NCBI RefSeq assembly: GCF_002379095.1
Contig: NZ_NBZV01000008.1
Coordinates: 1 to 64,000, forward strand
Direction: 5' to 3'
Length of the DNA: 64,000 bases
DNA from: Polaromonas sp. AER18D-145
GTDB lineage: Bacteria; Pseudomonadota; Gammaproteobacteria; Burkholderiales; Burkholderiaceae_C
A program made the translations under genes and the position numbers. The notes under the pieces are model-generated. The model had not been told where the DNA came from. It did no database searches and saw nothing but the letters and a program-made list of their open reading frames with translations. This document shows positions 18,582 to 28,074 of this stretch, piece after piece (position 1 is the first letter of the stretch; the number at the start of each line of letters is the position of its first letter).

Positions 18582-19784
18582 ATGGCAAACATCAAATCCG
18601 CCCCCTCGACACATACGCTTCGGGGTAAAACAGCGATCATCGGCGCAGGCATTTCGGCCGTCGGCCGCGTGCCGGGCAAGAGCGCGCTCGCACTGGCCGC
18701 CGACGCGGCAGGCAAGGCGCTGGCCGACGCCGGCATCGGCAAGCACCAGATCGATGGCGTGCTCTCAAGCTCCGCCTTTGCCTCTCCGTTCCACCGCTTC
18801 AGCGTGGCCTTCAGCGAGTACCTGGGCATACAGCCCACGTTTTCCAACACTCTGCAGGTCTCGGGCGCCACGGCGGCGACGATGTTCAACATCGCCGCTG
18901 CCGCCATTGCCGGCGGCCTGGCCGAGACCGTGCTGGTGGTGGGCGGTGACAGCCTGCTGACCGGCCTGTCGCCCGACCTGGCCCTGCGCTCCATGACCGA
19001 AAGCCGGGACCAGCAATACGAAATGCCCTTCGGCATTCCCGTGGCCAACACCTTTGCCATGACCGCGCACAGGCACATGAAAGAGTTCGGCACCACGGCC
19101 GAGCAGTTCGCCCAGGTGGCGGTGATCCACCGCGACCATGCGCGGCGCACGCCGGGCGCGCAGATGACCGCGCCACTCACGGTCGACGACGTGCTGAACT
19201 CCGGCTGGGTGACAACCCCTTACCACAAGCTCGACTGCTCGCTCATCTCCGACGGCGCGGCGGCCTTCATCGTCACCTCGGCCGAGCGCGCCAAGGCGCT
19301 GGGAATTGCCAAGCCTATTTACATCCTCGGTGGCGGCGAATGCTACACGCACGAGCACATCTTCCTGATGCCCTCGCTGACCACCACCGGCGCTGTGCAG
19401 TCGAGTGCCAAGGCCTACGCCATGGCGGGCTGCGGGCCGAAGGACATCGACGTGGCCGGGGTCTATGACTGCTTTACCGGCACGGTAATCATGATGCTGG
19501 AGGATCTCGGCTTCTGCCCCAAGGGAGAAGGGGGGCCTTTCGTCGAAGACGGGCAGATCACCTACGGCGGCGCGATTCCCTGCAACACCCATGGCGGCCT
19601 GCTGTCGTTCGCGCACTCGGGCATGCCGGGCTCGCTGTTTCATTTCTACGAGGTCGTCAATCAACTGCGCGGCAACTGCGGCGAACGCCAGGTCGCGGGC
19701 GCCGAACTCGGCCTGGTGCACAGCCTGGGCGCCGGCTTTGCGACCAACGCAACCACCATCCTGGGAACGGAGGCCACGCTGTGA
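18582..19784 (+). CDS. Thiolase-fold protein lacking the nucleophilic Cys (lipid-transfer/Ltp type)
   Basis: 400 aa, SCP-x/lipid-transfer thiolase fold. The N-terminal nucleophile motif, where thiolases read NxxCxSG, reads NTLQVSG here (Asn89 to Gly95), with Gln92 at the Cys position. The C-half keeps GGxxC-type and CNTHGGLLSFAHSGMPG segments and GVYDCFTG. Thiolase-fold proteins without this Cys that pair with a DUF35 partner include the Ltp2 retro-aldolases of steroid side-chain degradation. Thus an aldolase or lyase role is as likely as thiolysis. The downstream DUF35 gene overlaps its stop by 4 bp, strong evidence of a complex. Confidence 0.85.
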   Translation: MANIKSAPSTHTLRGKTAIIGAGISAVGRVPGKSALALAADAAGKALADAGIGKHQIDGVLSSSAFASPFHRFSVAFSEYLGIQPTFSNTLQVSGATAATMFNIAAAAIAGGLAETVLVVGGDSLLTGLSPDLALRSMTESRDQQYEMPFGIPVANTFAMTAHRHMKEFGTTAEQFAQVAVIHRDHARRTPGAQMTAPLTVDDVLNSGWVTTPYHKLDCSLISDGAAAFIVTSAERAKALGIAKPIYILGGGECYTHEHIFLMPSLTTTGAVQSSAKAYAMAGCGPKDIDVAGVYDCFTGTVIMMLEDLGFCPKGEGGPFVEDGQITYGGAIPCNTHGGLLSFAHSGMPGSLFHFYEVVNQLRGNCGERQVAGAELGLVHSLGAGFATNATTILGTEATL

Positions 19785-20212
19785 TCAATCCGAAGGACGC
19801 CCACATCAAGCCGCAGCCGACGTCGGATGCGGATTCGGAAATCTATTGGCGCGGCATTCAGGAGGGCAAGCTGCTGCTGCAGCACTGTCCCGGGTGCGAC
19901 CACGTGCAGCTCTACCAGCAGATGATCTGCCGTGAGTGCGGCAGCGAGCGCCTTGAGCACCGTCCCGCCAGCGGCCGCGCCAAGGTGCATTCGTTCAGCG
20001 TGGTGCACCGGGCGCCCGGCCCGGCCTTCAAACAGGACACGCCCTATGCCGTGCTGCTGGTCGAACTCGAAGAAGGTCCGCGGATGATCAGCGCCTTCGT
20101 CGGCCCGGACCCTTCGGCGGTCACCTTCGACATGGCTGTCGAGCTGGTTTGCGAGCCCGTCGGGGGCGGTGTGTCGCTGCCGCGATTCCGGGCGGCCGGA
20201 CTTCAAGCGTGA
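19781..20212 (+). CDS. DUF35 OB-fold/zinc-ribbon partner of the thiolase
   Basis: 143 aa. N-terminal rubredoxin-like zinc ribbon with two CxxC pairs (HCPGCDHV and CRECGS near residues 31-52), then an OB-fold (KVHSFSVVHRAPGPAF). DUF35 proteins form obligate complexes with thiolase-fold enzymes and bind the acyl-CoA. The 4-bp overlap with the thiolase gene is the usual arrangement. Its role is to complete the active enzyme with the product of 18582-19784. Confidence 0.9.
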   Translation: MINPKDAHIKPQPTSDADSEIYWRGIQEGKLLLQHCPGCDHVQLYQQMICRECGSERLEHRPASGRAKVHSFSVVHRAPGPAFKQDTPYAVLLVELEEGPRMISAFVGPDPSAVTFDMAVELVCEPVGGGVSLPRFRAAGLQA

Positions 20213-20249
20213 AACAGCGTCTTCGTGCGTCTTCTGAGTGTCTGAAGGC

Positions 20250-22925
20250 ATGACCCAACCCAAAGCGACATTTCGCTGGCCCCATTTCGCTGCGTCGTCC
20301 TCCCAGGCGGTAGTCGAGGGGGCTCCCCCTGACCTGACGACGGCCACGGTTGCGCGGCGGGCGATTGCGCCCTTGTCCATGCGTGATCGGATCGTGGCCA
20401 TCGTTGCGCCGGCCGGCTATGGCAAGACGACATTGATGGGAGGATGGTTTCGCGCTTGCAAAGACGCCGACCCCGTGTGGGTGGGGCTTGATGCTTCCTG
20501 GCGCGACCAGGTGTTCTTTGTGCGCTCTTTGTTGAATGCAGTCGGAGGTCCGTCCGAGCCTGTCGCGATGGGTGCCATCGACGCGACGGCGGCGGTCGAG
20601 AGCGGCTTGCTGGCGTTGTTGCAGGCCCTTGGCCAACGTCGTCGTCCCATGGTGCTGTTCTTCGACGATGTGCATGTGTTGCGTGGCAGCGAGAGCGCTC
20701 ACACCCTGAGCCGTCTGTTGGTGGCGGCACCCGACTACTTGAGGTTCGTCGTTTGCGGCCGCGAAGGGATGGATTTCGATCTGGCCGTGCTGACCGCGCG
20801 CGGGCTGGTACGCTGGGTGACACAGCACGAGCTGAAGCTCGACGCGCAGGATGTGCGGGAACTGGTGCGGCGGCGCCGCCTGTCGGCCGGTGACGAAGAG
20901 GTTGAGCATATCGTCGGGATCACCGAGGGTTGGCCGGCATTGGTACAGCTTGCCCTCGCCAGCGGCGAGGGCGTACAGGAGGCCGCCGGGGGCAGCAGTA
21001 ACTTGCTAATGGACAGCTTCGTTTACGAGAGCTTCTTCAAGGGCCTCGCGCCGGCCCGACGGCAGGCGCTGTTCGTGATGGCCGCCATTGGCGACTTCAC
21101 GCTGCCGCTGCTGGTCGCGCTCGATGCGCCCGAGGGGGCGGAGGCGATCGCCGAAGGCGAGCAACTGGGCATCGTGCAGCGTCGGGGACGCGTGGCTGGC
21201 GAGCCGTTCTACGCCTTGCATGCGCTGGTGGCGGAGCGCGCACTGACGCGATTGGCCGACATGGGGCTGAGGCCTGTGTTTGTGCGCATACTGCGAACGC
21301 GTTGTGCGCAATGGTGGCATGCCCGGGGCGAGGTCTACCGTGCGATCCGCGTGGCCCTGGAAGGTGATGACGCAAGGCTGGCGTCGGCTTATCTGACCGG
21401 CTACGCGCGTCAACTGGTGCAGGGCGAGGGCCGGCACGAGACCTTCCTGGACCTGCTCGCGCAATTGGAATCACGCGGCGTGGAGCCAGACTGCGCGCTG
21501 ATGTTGCAAGCGGTGTGGGCGCTGGTGTTTTTGCGCCGCTATGCCGAGGCGGCAGCGTGGCTGACGCGCATTGAGCGGGCTTGTGGCAAGGGACAATCAG
21601 CCGGCGTTCGCTTGATCCTGCATACGACCGTCCTTCAGCGCGGCGTGATCGCCGGCCTGCGTGATAACGAGGCCGATGCCGAGGTCTTTGTGCGCCGGTG
21701 GCTGGCAGGGCCACCCGATCCGGACCCATTCCACTATGGAGCCGCACAAACGGTGCTGGCCTATGCGCACAAATGCAATGGACGCTTCGCCGAGGCTGCC
21801 CAGTCCTTGCGCGAGGCGCAAGTGAAGTTCGAGGAGGCTCCTTCACCTTACGGCCACATGTGGGTGCGGGTGATCTCGGCCGCCTCGCTGCTCAAGGCGG
21901 GGCGGCATCGTGATGCCCTGGCAGACAGCGCCTCGGCGCTGGCCGAAGAGCCAGCTTTCGCTCCCGGCGCCGCGGGCCTGGCGGCCATGCTGCGCGCGAT
22001 CCGCGCGTTGCTGCTGTATGAACGCAACCAGTGCACTGACGCGATGGTGGAAGTGGAAGCGGCACTGCCACTGCTGCCGCACCAGGGCATTGTCGATGCG
22101 ATGGTCGCGGGCTACGTGGCGGCGTCACGTCTGCAGGCGGCGCGGGGCGACATATCCGGTGCGCTCGATGCGGCGGCGGAGGGCGAGCGCGTGGGACTGG
22201 CGCGCGGCTTCGTGCGCCTGCAGCTCACGATGGTGGCCGAACGTGCGCTGCTGCTGTTGCGCGCCGGCGACGTCGAGGCGGCGCGACAAATGGCCAACGA
22301 TAATGGGTTGCTGCCGCAAGGACCGCAGACCAATCTGCACAGAGACAAGGCCGAGCGCCTCTGGGCCCGCCTCGATCTCGCGCAGGGGCGGCCCGATCTC
22401 GCTCTGCAATGGGTCGATTCCGGCATCGCCAGGGCGCGACGCAGCCACCAGCAGCACAAGCTGGCCGAGTTGTTGATGCTGCGCTCACTGGCGTTGGTGC
22501 GAACAGGAGATGCCGAGGGTGGGCACGACGCGGTGATGGAAAGCCTTCGCATCGCGGCATCGAACGGCTACGTGCGCCTGTACCTTGACGAAGGCCCCGA
22601 GTTGGAGAGCCTTTTGCGCCGCGTGGCTGACAAGCCGCAGAGTCCCACGCCGGCGTTTTTATACGCGCGAACGCTGCTGCTTGCCGCGGGCGCTGCATCT
22701 GCACGTCAGGATGCGGCGCCCGCGGACCAGGAGCGACCAACCGAGCGCGAACTGCAGATCCTTCGCCTGCTGGCAGATGGCCTGTCCAATGGCGAAGTGG
22801 CGGGTCGGCTTGTGTTGACCGAGGGCACGGTGAAATGGCATCTTCACAACATCTACGCGAAGCTGGGCGTGAAAAATCGCACGGGTGCTTTGCGCGAAGC
22901 TCGCACTCGGGCCTGGCTAGTTTGA
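20250..22925 (+). CDS. MalT/AlkS-like ATP-dependent LuxR-family regulator
   Basis: About 891 aa from ATG 20250 (GTG 20238 also in frame). N-terminal STAND-type NTPase with Walker A APAGYGKTT near residues 55-63 and a Walker B-like VLFFDDVHV near 135. A long helical repeat region follows, then a C-terminal LuxR HTH (TERELQILRLLADGLSNGEVA near 830-850). Length and architecture match MalT and AlkS, the alkane-responsive activator of alkBFGHJKL. Three Alk-like enzymes and the CuMMO lie next to it, so alkane or alcohol sensing is the leading guess. It is convergent with the alkK-like gene. Confidence 0.88.
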   Translation: MTQPKATFRWPHFAASSSQAVVEGAPPDLTTATVARRAIAPLSMRDRIVAIVAPAGYGKTTLMGGWFRACKDADPVWVGLDASWRDQVFFVRSLLNAVGGPSEPVAMGAIDATAAVESGLLALLQALGQRRRPMVLFFDDVHVLRGSESAHTLSRLLVAAPDYLRFVVCGREGMDFDLAVLTARGLVRWVTQHELKLDAQDVRELVRRRRLSAGDEEVEHIVGITEGWPALVQLALASGEGVQEAAGGSSNLLMDSFVYESFFKGLAPARRQALFVMAAIGDFTLPLLVALDAPEGAEAIAEGEQLGIVQRRGRVAGEPFYALHALVAERALTRLADMGLRPVFVRILRTRCAQWWHARGEVYRAIRVALEGDDARLASAYLTGYARQLVQGEGRHETFLDLLAQLESRGVEPDCALMLQAVWALVFLRRYAEAAAWLTRIERACGKGQSAGVRLILHTTVLQRGVIAGLRDNEADAEVFVRRWLAGPPDPDPFHYGAAQTVLAYAHKCNGRFAEAAQSLREAQVKFEEAPSPYGHMWVRVISAASLLKAGRHRDALADSASALAEEPAFAPGAAGLAAMLRAIRALLLYERNQCTDAMVEVEAALPLLPHQGIVDAMVAGYVAASRLQAARGDISGALDAAAEGERVGLARGFVRLQLTMVAERALLLLRAGDVEAARQMANDNGLLPQGPQTNLHRDKAERLWARLDLAQGRPDLALQWVDSGIARARRSHQQHKLAELLMLRSLALVRTGDAEGGHDAVMESLRIAASNGYVRLYLDEGPELESLLRRVADKPQSPTPAFLYARTLLLAAGAASARQDAAPADQERPTERELQILRLLADGLSNGEVAGRLVLTEGTVKWHLHNIYAKLGVKNRTGALREARTRAWLV

Positions 22926-22936
22926 TGGGGCTTGCT

Positions 22937-22975
22937 TTTGCGGCATTCATTGAATATGTTTACCGCAAATCTTTT
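22937..22975. terminator. Possible bidirectional terminator between alkS-like and alkK-like genes
   Basis: TTTGCGG (22937-22943) pairs with CCGCAAA (22963-22969), followed by TCTTTT. The loop is 19 nt. It lies in the 48-bp convergent gap, where a terminator is expected. The stem is short, so confidence is low. Confidence 0.35.
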
Positions 22976-24614
22976 AGACCCCCGGCAGCCGGTGGTCCTT
23001 GAACTGCTCACGCAACTGGTTCTTCAGCATCTTGCCAGTGGCGCCGATGGGGATGGCCTCGACGAACACCACGTCGTCCGGCACCCACCAGGAGGCGACC
23101 TTGCCTTTGTAGTGTTCAATCAGCGCTTCGCGGGTGACCTCCGCGCCCGGTTTGCGCACCACCACCAGCAAGGGCCGTTCATCCCATTTCGGGTGCGGCA
23201 CGGCGATGGCCGCTGCCATCGCCACCGCCGGGTGCGCCATGGCGACGTTCTCCAGGTCGATCGAGCCGATCCACTCGCCGCCGGACTTGATCACGTCCTT
23301 GCTGCGATCCGTGATCTGCATGTAGCCGTCGGCGTCGATCGTGGCCACGTCGCCGGTGGGGAACCACTGCGCGCCGGTCGTGTCGCTCACCAGGGGTTTG
23401 GCGCCATCAGGGCCGAAGTAGCTCTGGACTACCCAAGGGCCACGCACCAGCAGATCGCCCGGCGTCTTGCCGTCCCAGGGGACGTCGGCCCCCTGCGGAT
23501 CGACGATGCGCATGTCCACGCCGAACACGACCTTGCCTTGCTTGGCGAGCAGCGCATGCTGTTCGTCCAGTGGCAGGGACAGGTGTTTCTGCTTCAGCCG
23601 GCTGACCGTTCCCAGGGGCGACATCTCCGTCATGCCCCAGGCGTGGATGACTTCAATGCCATGGTTATCTTCAAAGGCTCGCATCATGCTTGGCGGCACG
23701 GCCGAGCCACCGATGATGGTGCGCTTCAAGGGGGCGAGGCTGAGCGCGTTCTGCTCGGCGTGCTGGAGCATGCCGAGCCAGATCGTGGGCACGCCGGCCG
23801 CAAACGACACCTGCTCGGTGGTAATCAGCTCGTGCAGCGACTTGCCGTCCAGCGCGGCCCCCGGCAGCACCAGCTTGGCGCCGACCATCGCGCAACTGTA
23901 GGGCAGGCCCCAGGCATTGGCGTGAAACATCGGCACCACCGGCATCACGCAGTCGCGCGATGAGATGGAGATCGCGTCCGGCATGAGCGAGGCATAGGTG
24001 TGCAGCATCGTCGAGCGATGGCTGTAGAGAACGCCCTTGGGGTTGCCGGTGGTACCCGAGGTGTAGCACAGCGACGAGGCGGTGTTCTCGTCGAAAGTGG
24101 GCCATGCGAAGTCGGGCTTGTGCGCCGAGATCAGGTCTTCGTAGCACAGCAGATTGGACAACTTGCTCGCCGGCATCTTGTCCTTGTCGATCATCGCGAC
24201 AAAGTGACGTACCGTCTTGCAGCGCCCCGCCACGGCCTCGACCAGGGGCAGGAAGGTCAGGTCAAAGAACAGCACCTGATCCTCGGCATGGTCGAGGATG
24301 TAGAGCAACTGGTCCGGGTGCAGGCGCGGGTTGAGGGTGTGCAGCACCGAACCGCTGCCGGAGGCGGCGAAATACAGTTCCAGGTGCCGGTAGCCGTTCC
24401 AGGCCAGCGTGGCGACGCGCTGCGAAGCTTTCACACCGAGATTGCCGAGCGCATGGGCCATCTGGCGCGCGCGGTCGTGCAATTGCGCATAGGTGATGCG
24501 GTGGATGTCGCCTTCGACGCGGCGCGAGACGATGGGCACATCGCCGCTATGGCGTGCCGCATGGGTGATGAGTGAGGAAATGAGCAGGGGGGCGCTCATC
24601 ATTTGACCGTTCAT
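22974..24614 (-). CDS. alkK: AlkK-like medium-chain acyl-CoA synthetase
   Basis: 546 aa from ATG at 24614, which is preceded on the minus strand by GGAGACTTC; the longer frame to 24761 lacks this. The N-terminus [14 protein letters not shown] and the AMP-binding loop [11 protein letters not shown] (near 180) plus [12 protein letters not shown] are very close in style and length to AlkK of the pseudomonad alk operons. It forms acyl-CoA from the fatty acid released by alkane oxidation. It is the last of three minus-strand genes (aldehyde dehydrogenase, GMC alcohol dehydrogenase, this), the alkH-J-K order, opposite the CuMMO genes. Confidence 0.85.
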   Translation of the reverse strand: MNGQMMSAPLLISSLITHAARHSGDVPIVSRRVEGDIHRITYAQLHDRARQMAHALGNLGVKASQRVATLAWNGYRHLELYFAASGSGSVLHTLNPRLHPDQLLYILDHAEDQVLFFDLTFLPLVEAVAGRCKTVRHFVAMIDKDKMPASKLSNLLCYEDLISAHKPDFAWPTFDENTASSLCYTSGTTGNPKGVLYSHRSTMLHTYASLMPDAISISSRDCVMPVVPMFHANAWGLPYSCAMVGAKLVLPGAALDGKSLHELITTEQVSFAAGVPTIWLGMLQHAEQNALSLAPLKRTIIGGSAVPPSMMRAFEDNHGIEVIHAWGMTEMSPLGTVSRLKQKHLSLPLDEQHALLAKQGKVVFGVDMRIVDPQGADVPWDGKTPGDLLVRGPWVVQSYFGPDGAKPLVSDTTGAQWFPTGDVATIDADGYMQITDRSKDVIKSGGEWIGSIDLENVAMAHPAVAMAAAIAVPHPKWDERPLLVVVRKPGAEVTREALIEHYKGKVASWWVPDDVVFVEAIPIGATGKMLKNQLREQFKDHRLPGV

Positions 24615-24723
24615 GAAGTCTCCTTGGATTTTTTGGTTAAGGCTAAATCCGGCCACTGGCCGGGTATCGTGTTGAGAGGTGCCATAGCGCCTCTGTGGGG
24701 TGGTGACTTTTATGCGAATGAAT

Positions 24724-26322
24724 CTACGGAAGTTTGTGGCTTGACAGGATGGCCCGCGCACACTTCTCGCCGATCACCATGCAGGGGGCATTGGTGTTCC
24801 CGCCGATAACCGTAGGCATGATGGAGGCGTCGGCGACACGCAGGCCCGAAAGCCCATGCACCCGCAACTGCGCGTCGACCACGGCCCTGTCGTCATTGCC
24901 CATCTTGCAACTGCCGACCGGGTGGTAAATGGTTTCCGCACTGCGCCGGATGTAGGCCTTCAGATCCTGGTCGCTGCTCACGCCGGCACCCGGTGCGACT
25001 TCGCCGCCATGGATGTCGTGGAAGGCCTTGGCCTCAAAGATGCGTCGCGCAAGTTTCAGGCCACGCAGCATCTCGTCCCAGTCGTCGGCATGGCTCAGGT
25101 AGTTGGGCTGAATCATCGGTGCGGCCAGCGGGTCGGCGCTTTTGAGGCCGATGAAACCACGGCTTTTGGGGCGCAACTGGCACATGTGCAAGGTGGCGCC
25201 GTAGCCGGGGGCCAGGTCACGGCCATGGTTTCGCAGGTAGGTCGGCAGGAAGTGAAATTGCACCTCTGGCAGCGCCGATTGTGGCGAGAGCCTGGCGAAA
25301 CCCCCTGTCTCGGCCACGTTGCTGGACAGGAAGCCTTCGCGCTTGCGCCAGTATTGCCAGAGCCCGGCAAGTGCTTTCGGCAGGAAACCAGGCGCGACAC
25401 CAATCGCCTGTTTGCTGCGGTCACGGATCATCACCGTCACGTCGAGATGGTCCTGCAGGTTCTGGCCCACGCCTTGCAGGTCGGCGACCAGGTCGATGCC
25501 CAGGCCCGTCAATTGCTGCCTGGGCCCGACACCCGACAGCAGCAGCAACTGCGGCGAATTGATGGCGCCGCCGCAGAGCACGATTTCACGCTCGACCTCG
25601 ATGCGCTGTCGCTCGCCTTTGCGTTCGATCTCGACCCCCACGGCCTGTTTGCCAGAGAACAGGATGCGCGTGACATGGGCGCCGGTGAGCACGGTCAGAT
25701 TCGACCTGTCCATGACAGGGTGCAGGAAGGCCCGAGCGCTGCTCCAGCGTTCCCCGTTCTTCTGGGTCACCTGGTGAGGCCCCGCACCTTCCTGTTGCGC
25801 GCCGTTGAAGTCCATGTTGCGCGAAATGCCGCATTGCACGGCGGCGTCGATGAAGCGGCCCGACAACGGGTTGGGCGATCGCACATCGGCGACGTTCAGT
25901 GGCCCATTTGTTCTGTGGTAGGTCGAGACACCGCGCTCGTTATTCTCATGTTCCATGAAGATCGGCAGCAGATCCTTGTAGGCCCATCCGGCGTTTCCCG
26001 CTGCTGCCCATGCGTCGTAATCAGCCTGGTGTCCGCGCATGTAGACCATGGCATTGATCGAGCTGCTGCCCCCGATTGTTTTTCCCCGCGGCCAGTACAG
26101 GCGACGACCTTCGAGTTCGGCTTGTGGTTCGGTGTCGAAATACCAGTTGTACTTGCGGGTGGCGAGCAAGCCCACGAGGCCCATGGGCGTGCGGATCAGC
26201 GGTGAGTCGTCGGACCGTCCCGCTTCGAGCAGGCACACGCGGTTCGACGGATCCGCGCTCAATCGGTTGGCCAAGACACAGCCGGCCGAACCTGCGCCCA
26301 CGATGATGTAATCGAATTTCAA
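24724..26322 (-). CDS. alkJ: AlkJ-like GMC-family FAD alcohol dehydrogenase
   Basis: 532 aa. N-terminal FAD motif DYIIVGAGSAGCVLANRL at residues 4-21, GMC signature WPRGKTIGGSSSINAMVY near 78-95, and the C-terminal active-site region HPVGSCKMG and NTNAPCMV. Blockwise similarity to AlkJ as I remember it is high, including QVTQKNGERWSSARAFLH. AlkJ is a membrane-associated, quinone-coupled dehydrogenase that oxidises alkanols to aldehydes. It sits between the alkH-like and alkK-like genes. Choline dehydrogenase is the usual automatic name but does not fit the context. Confidence 0.88.
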   Translation of the reverse strand: MKFDYIIVGAGSAGCVLANRLSADPSNRVCLLEAGRSDDSPLIRTPMGLVGLLATRKYNWYFDTEPQAELEGRRLYWPRGKTIGGSSSINAMVYMRGHQADYDAWAAAGNAGWAYKDLLPIFMEHENNERGVSTYHRTNGPLNVADVRSPNPLSGRFIDAAVQCGISRNMDFNGAQQEGAGPHQVTQKNGERWSSARAFLHPVMDRSNLTVLTGAHVTRILFSGKQAVGVEIERKGERQRIEVEREIVLCGGAINSPQLLLLSGVGPRQQLTGLGIDLVADLQGVGQNLQDHLDVTVMIRDRSKQAIGVAPGFLPKALAGLWQYWRKREGFLSSNVAETGGFARLSPQSALPEVQFHFLPTYLRNHGRDLAPGYGATLHMCQLRPKSRGFIGLKSADPLAAPMIQPNYLSHADDWDEMLRGLKLARRIFEAKAFHDIHGGEVAPGAGVSSDQDLKAYIRRSAETIYHPVGSCKMGNDDRAVVDAQLRVHGLSGLRVADASIMPTVIGGNTNAPCMVIGEKCARAILSSHKLP

Positions 26323-26388
26323 GATTTGTCCCTATGCGATTCAGAGAAAAAAGAAATGCACCAGGCTAGCTCGGTGCAACCGAGGCCA

Positions 26389-27840
26389 TCAGACCAGACG
26401 CAGCGTCCAGTTGATCAGCCGTCGCGACAGATGGGTGTAGGGCGGGTAGAAGGTCGAGGCCAGCAACAGCCAGGTCTTGACGACCGCGCGCTCATGGCTG
26501 AAGGCCTTGAACCCGTAGACCCCGTGTGCGCTGCCCAGACCGGAGTTGTTGACGCCGCCAAAGGGCAAACGGCCATGCAGGAACTGCACGACGCTGTGGT
26601 TGACGCAGGCACCGCCCGAACTCGTCTCGCGCAGCACCTTGTCGGCGACCTTGTGGTTCTTTGTCCAGATGTACAGCGCGAGCGGCTTGGGCTGGTCGTT
26701 GATCTTGGTTATGACTTCGTCGAGATCGCGGTAAGCAATGACGGGCAGCAGCGGGCCGAAAATTTCCTCCTGCATGATCTTTGCATCCGGGCTGATGTTG
26801 TCGATCAAGGAGGGTGCGACGAACTGGCGATCTGTCTGGTGCTGGCCACCGGCCAGCAGCCTGGCGCCTTTTTGGAGCGCGTCATCCAGCAGTCCGACGA
26901 TGCGCTTGGCATGGCGTTCATTGACGATGTGTGCCAGGTGAGGGCTGGTGCGCACGGCATCTCCTTCACCGTAGGCTTTGGCCAGGGCTTGGCGGCAGTG
27001 CTCTACAAAAACATCCTTGACCGATTCGTGGACGTAGACGTGATCCGGCGCAATGCAGGTCTGGCCGCTGTTGGTGCATTTGGACCACATGAGGTTGGCC
27101 GCCGCTGCTTTCAGGTCCGCCGTGGCATCGACGATGGTGGGGCTTTTGCCGCCCAGTTCCAGTGTCACGCTGGTCAGGTGCTTTGCCGCCGCGGCCATCA
27201 CCACGCGGCCAATCGCCGGTGAGCCGGTAAAGAAGATGTGATCGAACGGCAGATCCAGCAGGGCCTGCGAGACCGAAGCGTCGCCCTGGAACAGGGCCAC
27301 CTCGTCTTCGGGAAACACCTCGCGCACGATTTCGGCCATCAGCGCCGATAGATGCGGTGTCATCTCCGAGGGCTTGAGAATCGCTGTGTTACCGGCGGCG
27401 ATGGCTGAGATCAGTGGGCCGAAAGTCAGATTGACCGGGTAGTTCCAGGGCGAGATGATCAGGCAGCGGCCCTTGGGTTCGCACTGCACGTAGCTCGACG
27501 TGCCGAACATCAGCAGGGTCGGAAAAACCTTGTTCGGCTTCATCCAGCGGCGCAGATGGCGACGCGCATCGTTGGCTTCGGCCACGATGGGCAAGATTTC
27601 GGTCAGGTCGACCTCGGCGGCCGGTTTGCCGAAGTCCAGTGCGCCAGCGCGCTGAATGTCGGCCTGGCGGGCGAGCACGGCCCGCTTCAGGCGGTCGATC
27701 TTGTTGAGTCGCTGCGCGGCGGTCGATTGGCGAAGCCGCAATGCTGTTTCGCGTTGGGCGGCGAAGATGCGGTCTATTTCCGCTTGTCCCGCCGGTTCGT
27801 CGGGGTTGACAAGCCGCATGGCATTGGAAGTCACCTTCAT
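26389..27840 (-). CDS. alkH: AlkH-like aldehyde dehydrogenase
   Basis: 483 aa from ATG at 27840, preceded by AGGAGACAGAA on the minus strand; an in-frame Met at 27897 has no such site. Class 3-like ALDH with IISPWNYPVNLTFGPL, catalytic Glu in VTLELGGKSP and Cys in NSGQTCIAPDHV. The C-terminus HERAVVKTW and two hydrophobic ends suggest a membrane-associated enzyme like AlkH. It oxidises the aldehyde to the acid. It is the first gene of the minus-strand operon, and its promoter region carries the CCTAAC-N4-GTTAGG operator shared with the divergent CuMMO operon. Confidence 0.88.
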   Translation of the reverse strand: MKVTSNAMRLVNPDEPAGQAEIDRIFAAQRETALRLRQSTAAQRLNKIDRLKRAVLARQADIQRAGALDFGKPAAEVDLTEILPIVAEANDARRHLRRWMKPNKVFPTLLMFGTSSYVQCEPKGRCLIISPWNYPVNLTFGPLISAIAAGNTAILKPSEMTPHLSALMAEIVREVFPEDEVALFQGDASVSQALLDLPFDHIFFTGSPAIGRVVMAAAAKHLTSVTLELGGKSPTIVDATADLKAAAANLMWSKCTNSGQTCIAPDHVYVHESVKDVFVEHCRQALAKAYGEGDAVRTSPHLAHIVNERHAKRIVGLLDDALQKGARLLAGGQHQTDRQFVAPSLIDNISPDAKIMQEEIFGPLLPVIAYRDLDEVITKINDQPKPLALYIWTKNHKVADKVLRETSSGGACVNHSVVQFLHGRLPFGGVNNSGLGSAHGVYGFKAFSHERAVVKTWLLLASTFYPPYTHLSRRLINWTLRLV

Positions 27841-28074
27841 TTCTGTCTCCTGCATTTTATTTTGGTCTCGTATCACGTCGATTCGAGGTCGAAGCAAGTC
27901 TATTCAGATGCGCGATGGAAATCACCCTAACGAAAGTTAGGTGCAACGTCGTGTGCTTCGATCTACCATTCTTCGAGTGTTGGCGAAAAGCTGGCCGAGC
28001 CTCTTTCTTGCAAGTGGGTGGAGGCTAAGTGATTACCCTTAATTCACACGATTCACACGACAGGAGACATGACA
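27841..28074. promoter_or_regulatory. Divergent promoter region of alkHJK-like and xmoCAB operons
   Basis: A 234-bp intergenic region between two divergent operons. It holds the operator at 27926-27941. On the minus strand a TTGCAC box directly abuts the operator and could be the -35 of the alkH-side promoter. I did not find a convincing plus-strand promoter. The xmoC ribosome site CAGGAG is at 28061-28066. Confidence 0.5.
27926..27941. promoter_or_regulatory. Inverted-repeat operator CCTAAC-GAAA-GTTAGG
   Basis: Perfect 6-bp arms around GAAA. The core CTAACGAAAGTTAGGT recurs as CTAACGATAGTTAGGT at 63772-63787, upstream of the 12-gene minus-strand operon, with only one difference over 16 bp. 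It is a TetR-like operator shape. Its location suggests it represses or activates both divergent operons. Confidence 0.65.

Noticed and set aside
27985..28020. Sigma-54 promoter upstream of xmoC (TGGCC...TTGCA)
   Set aside because: The GG-to-GC spacing is about 15, not 10.
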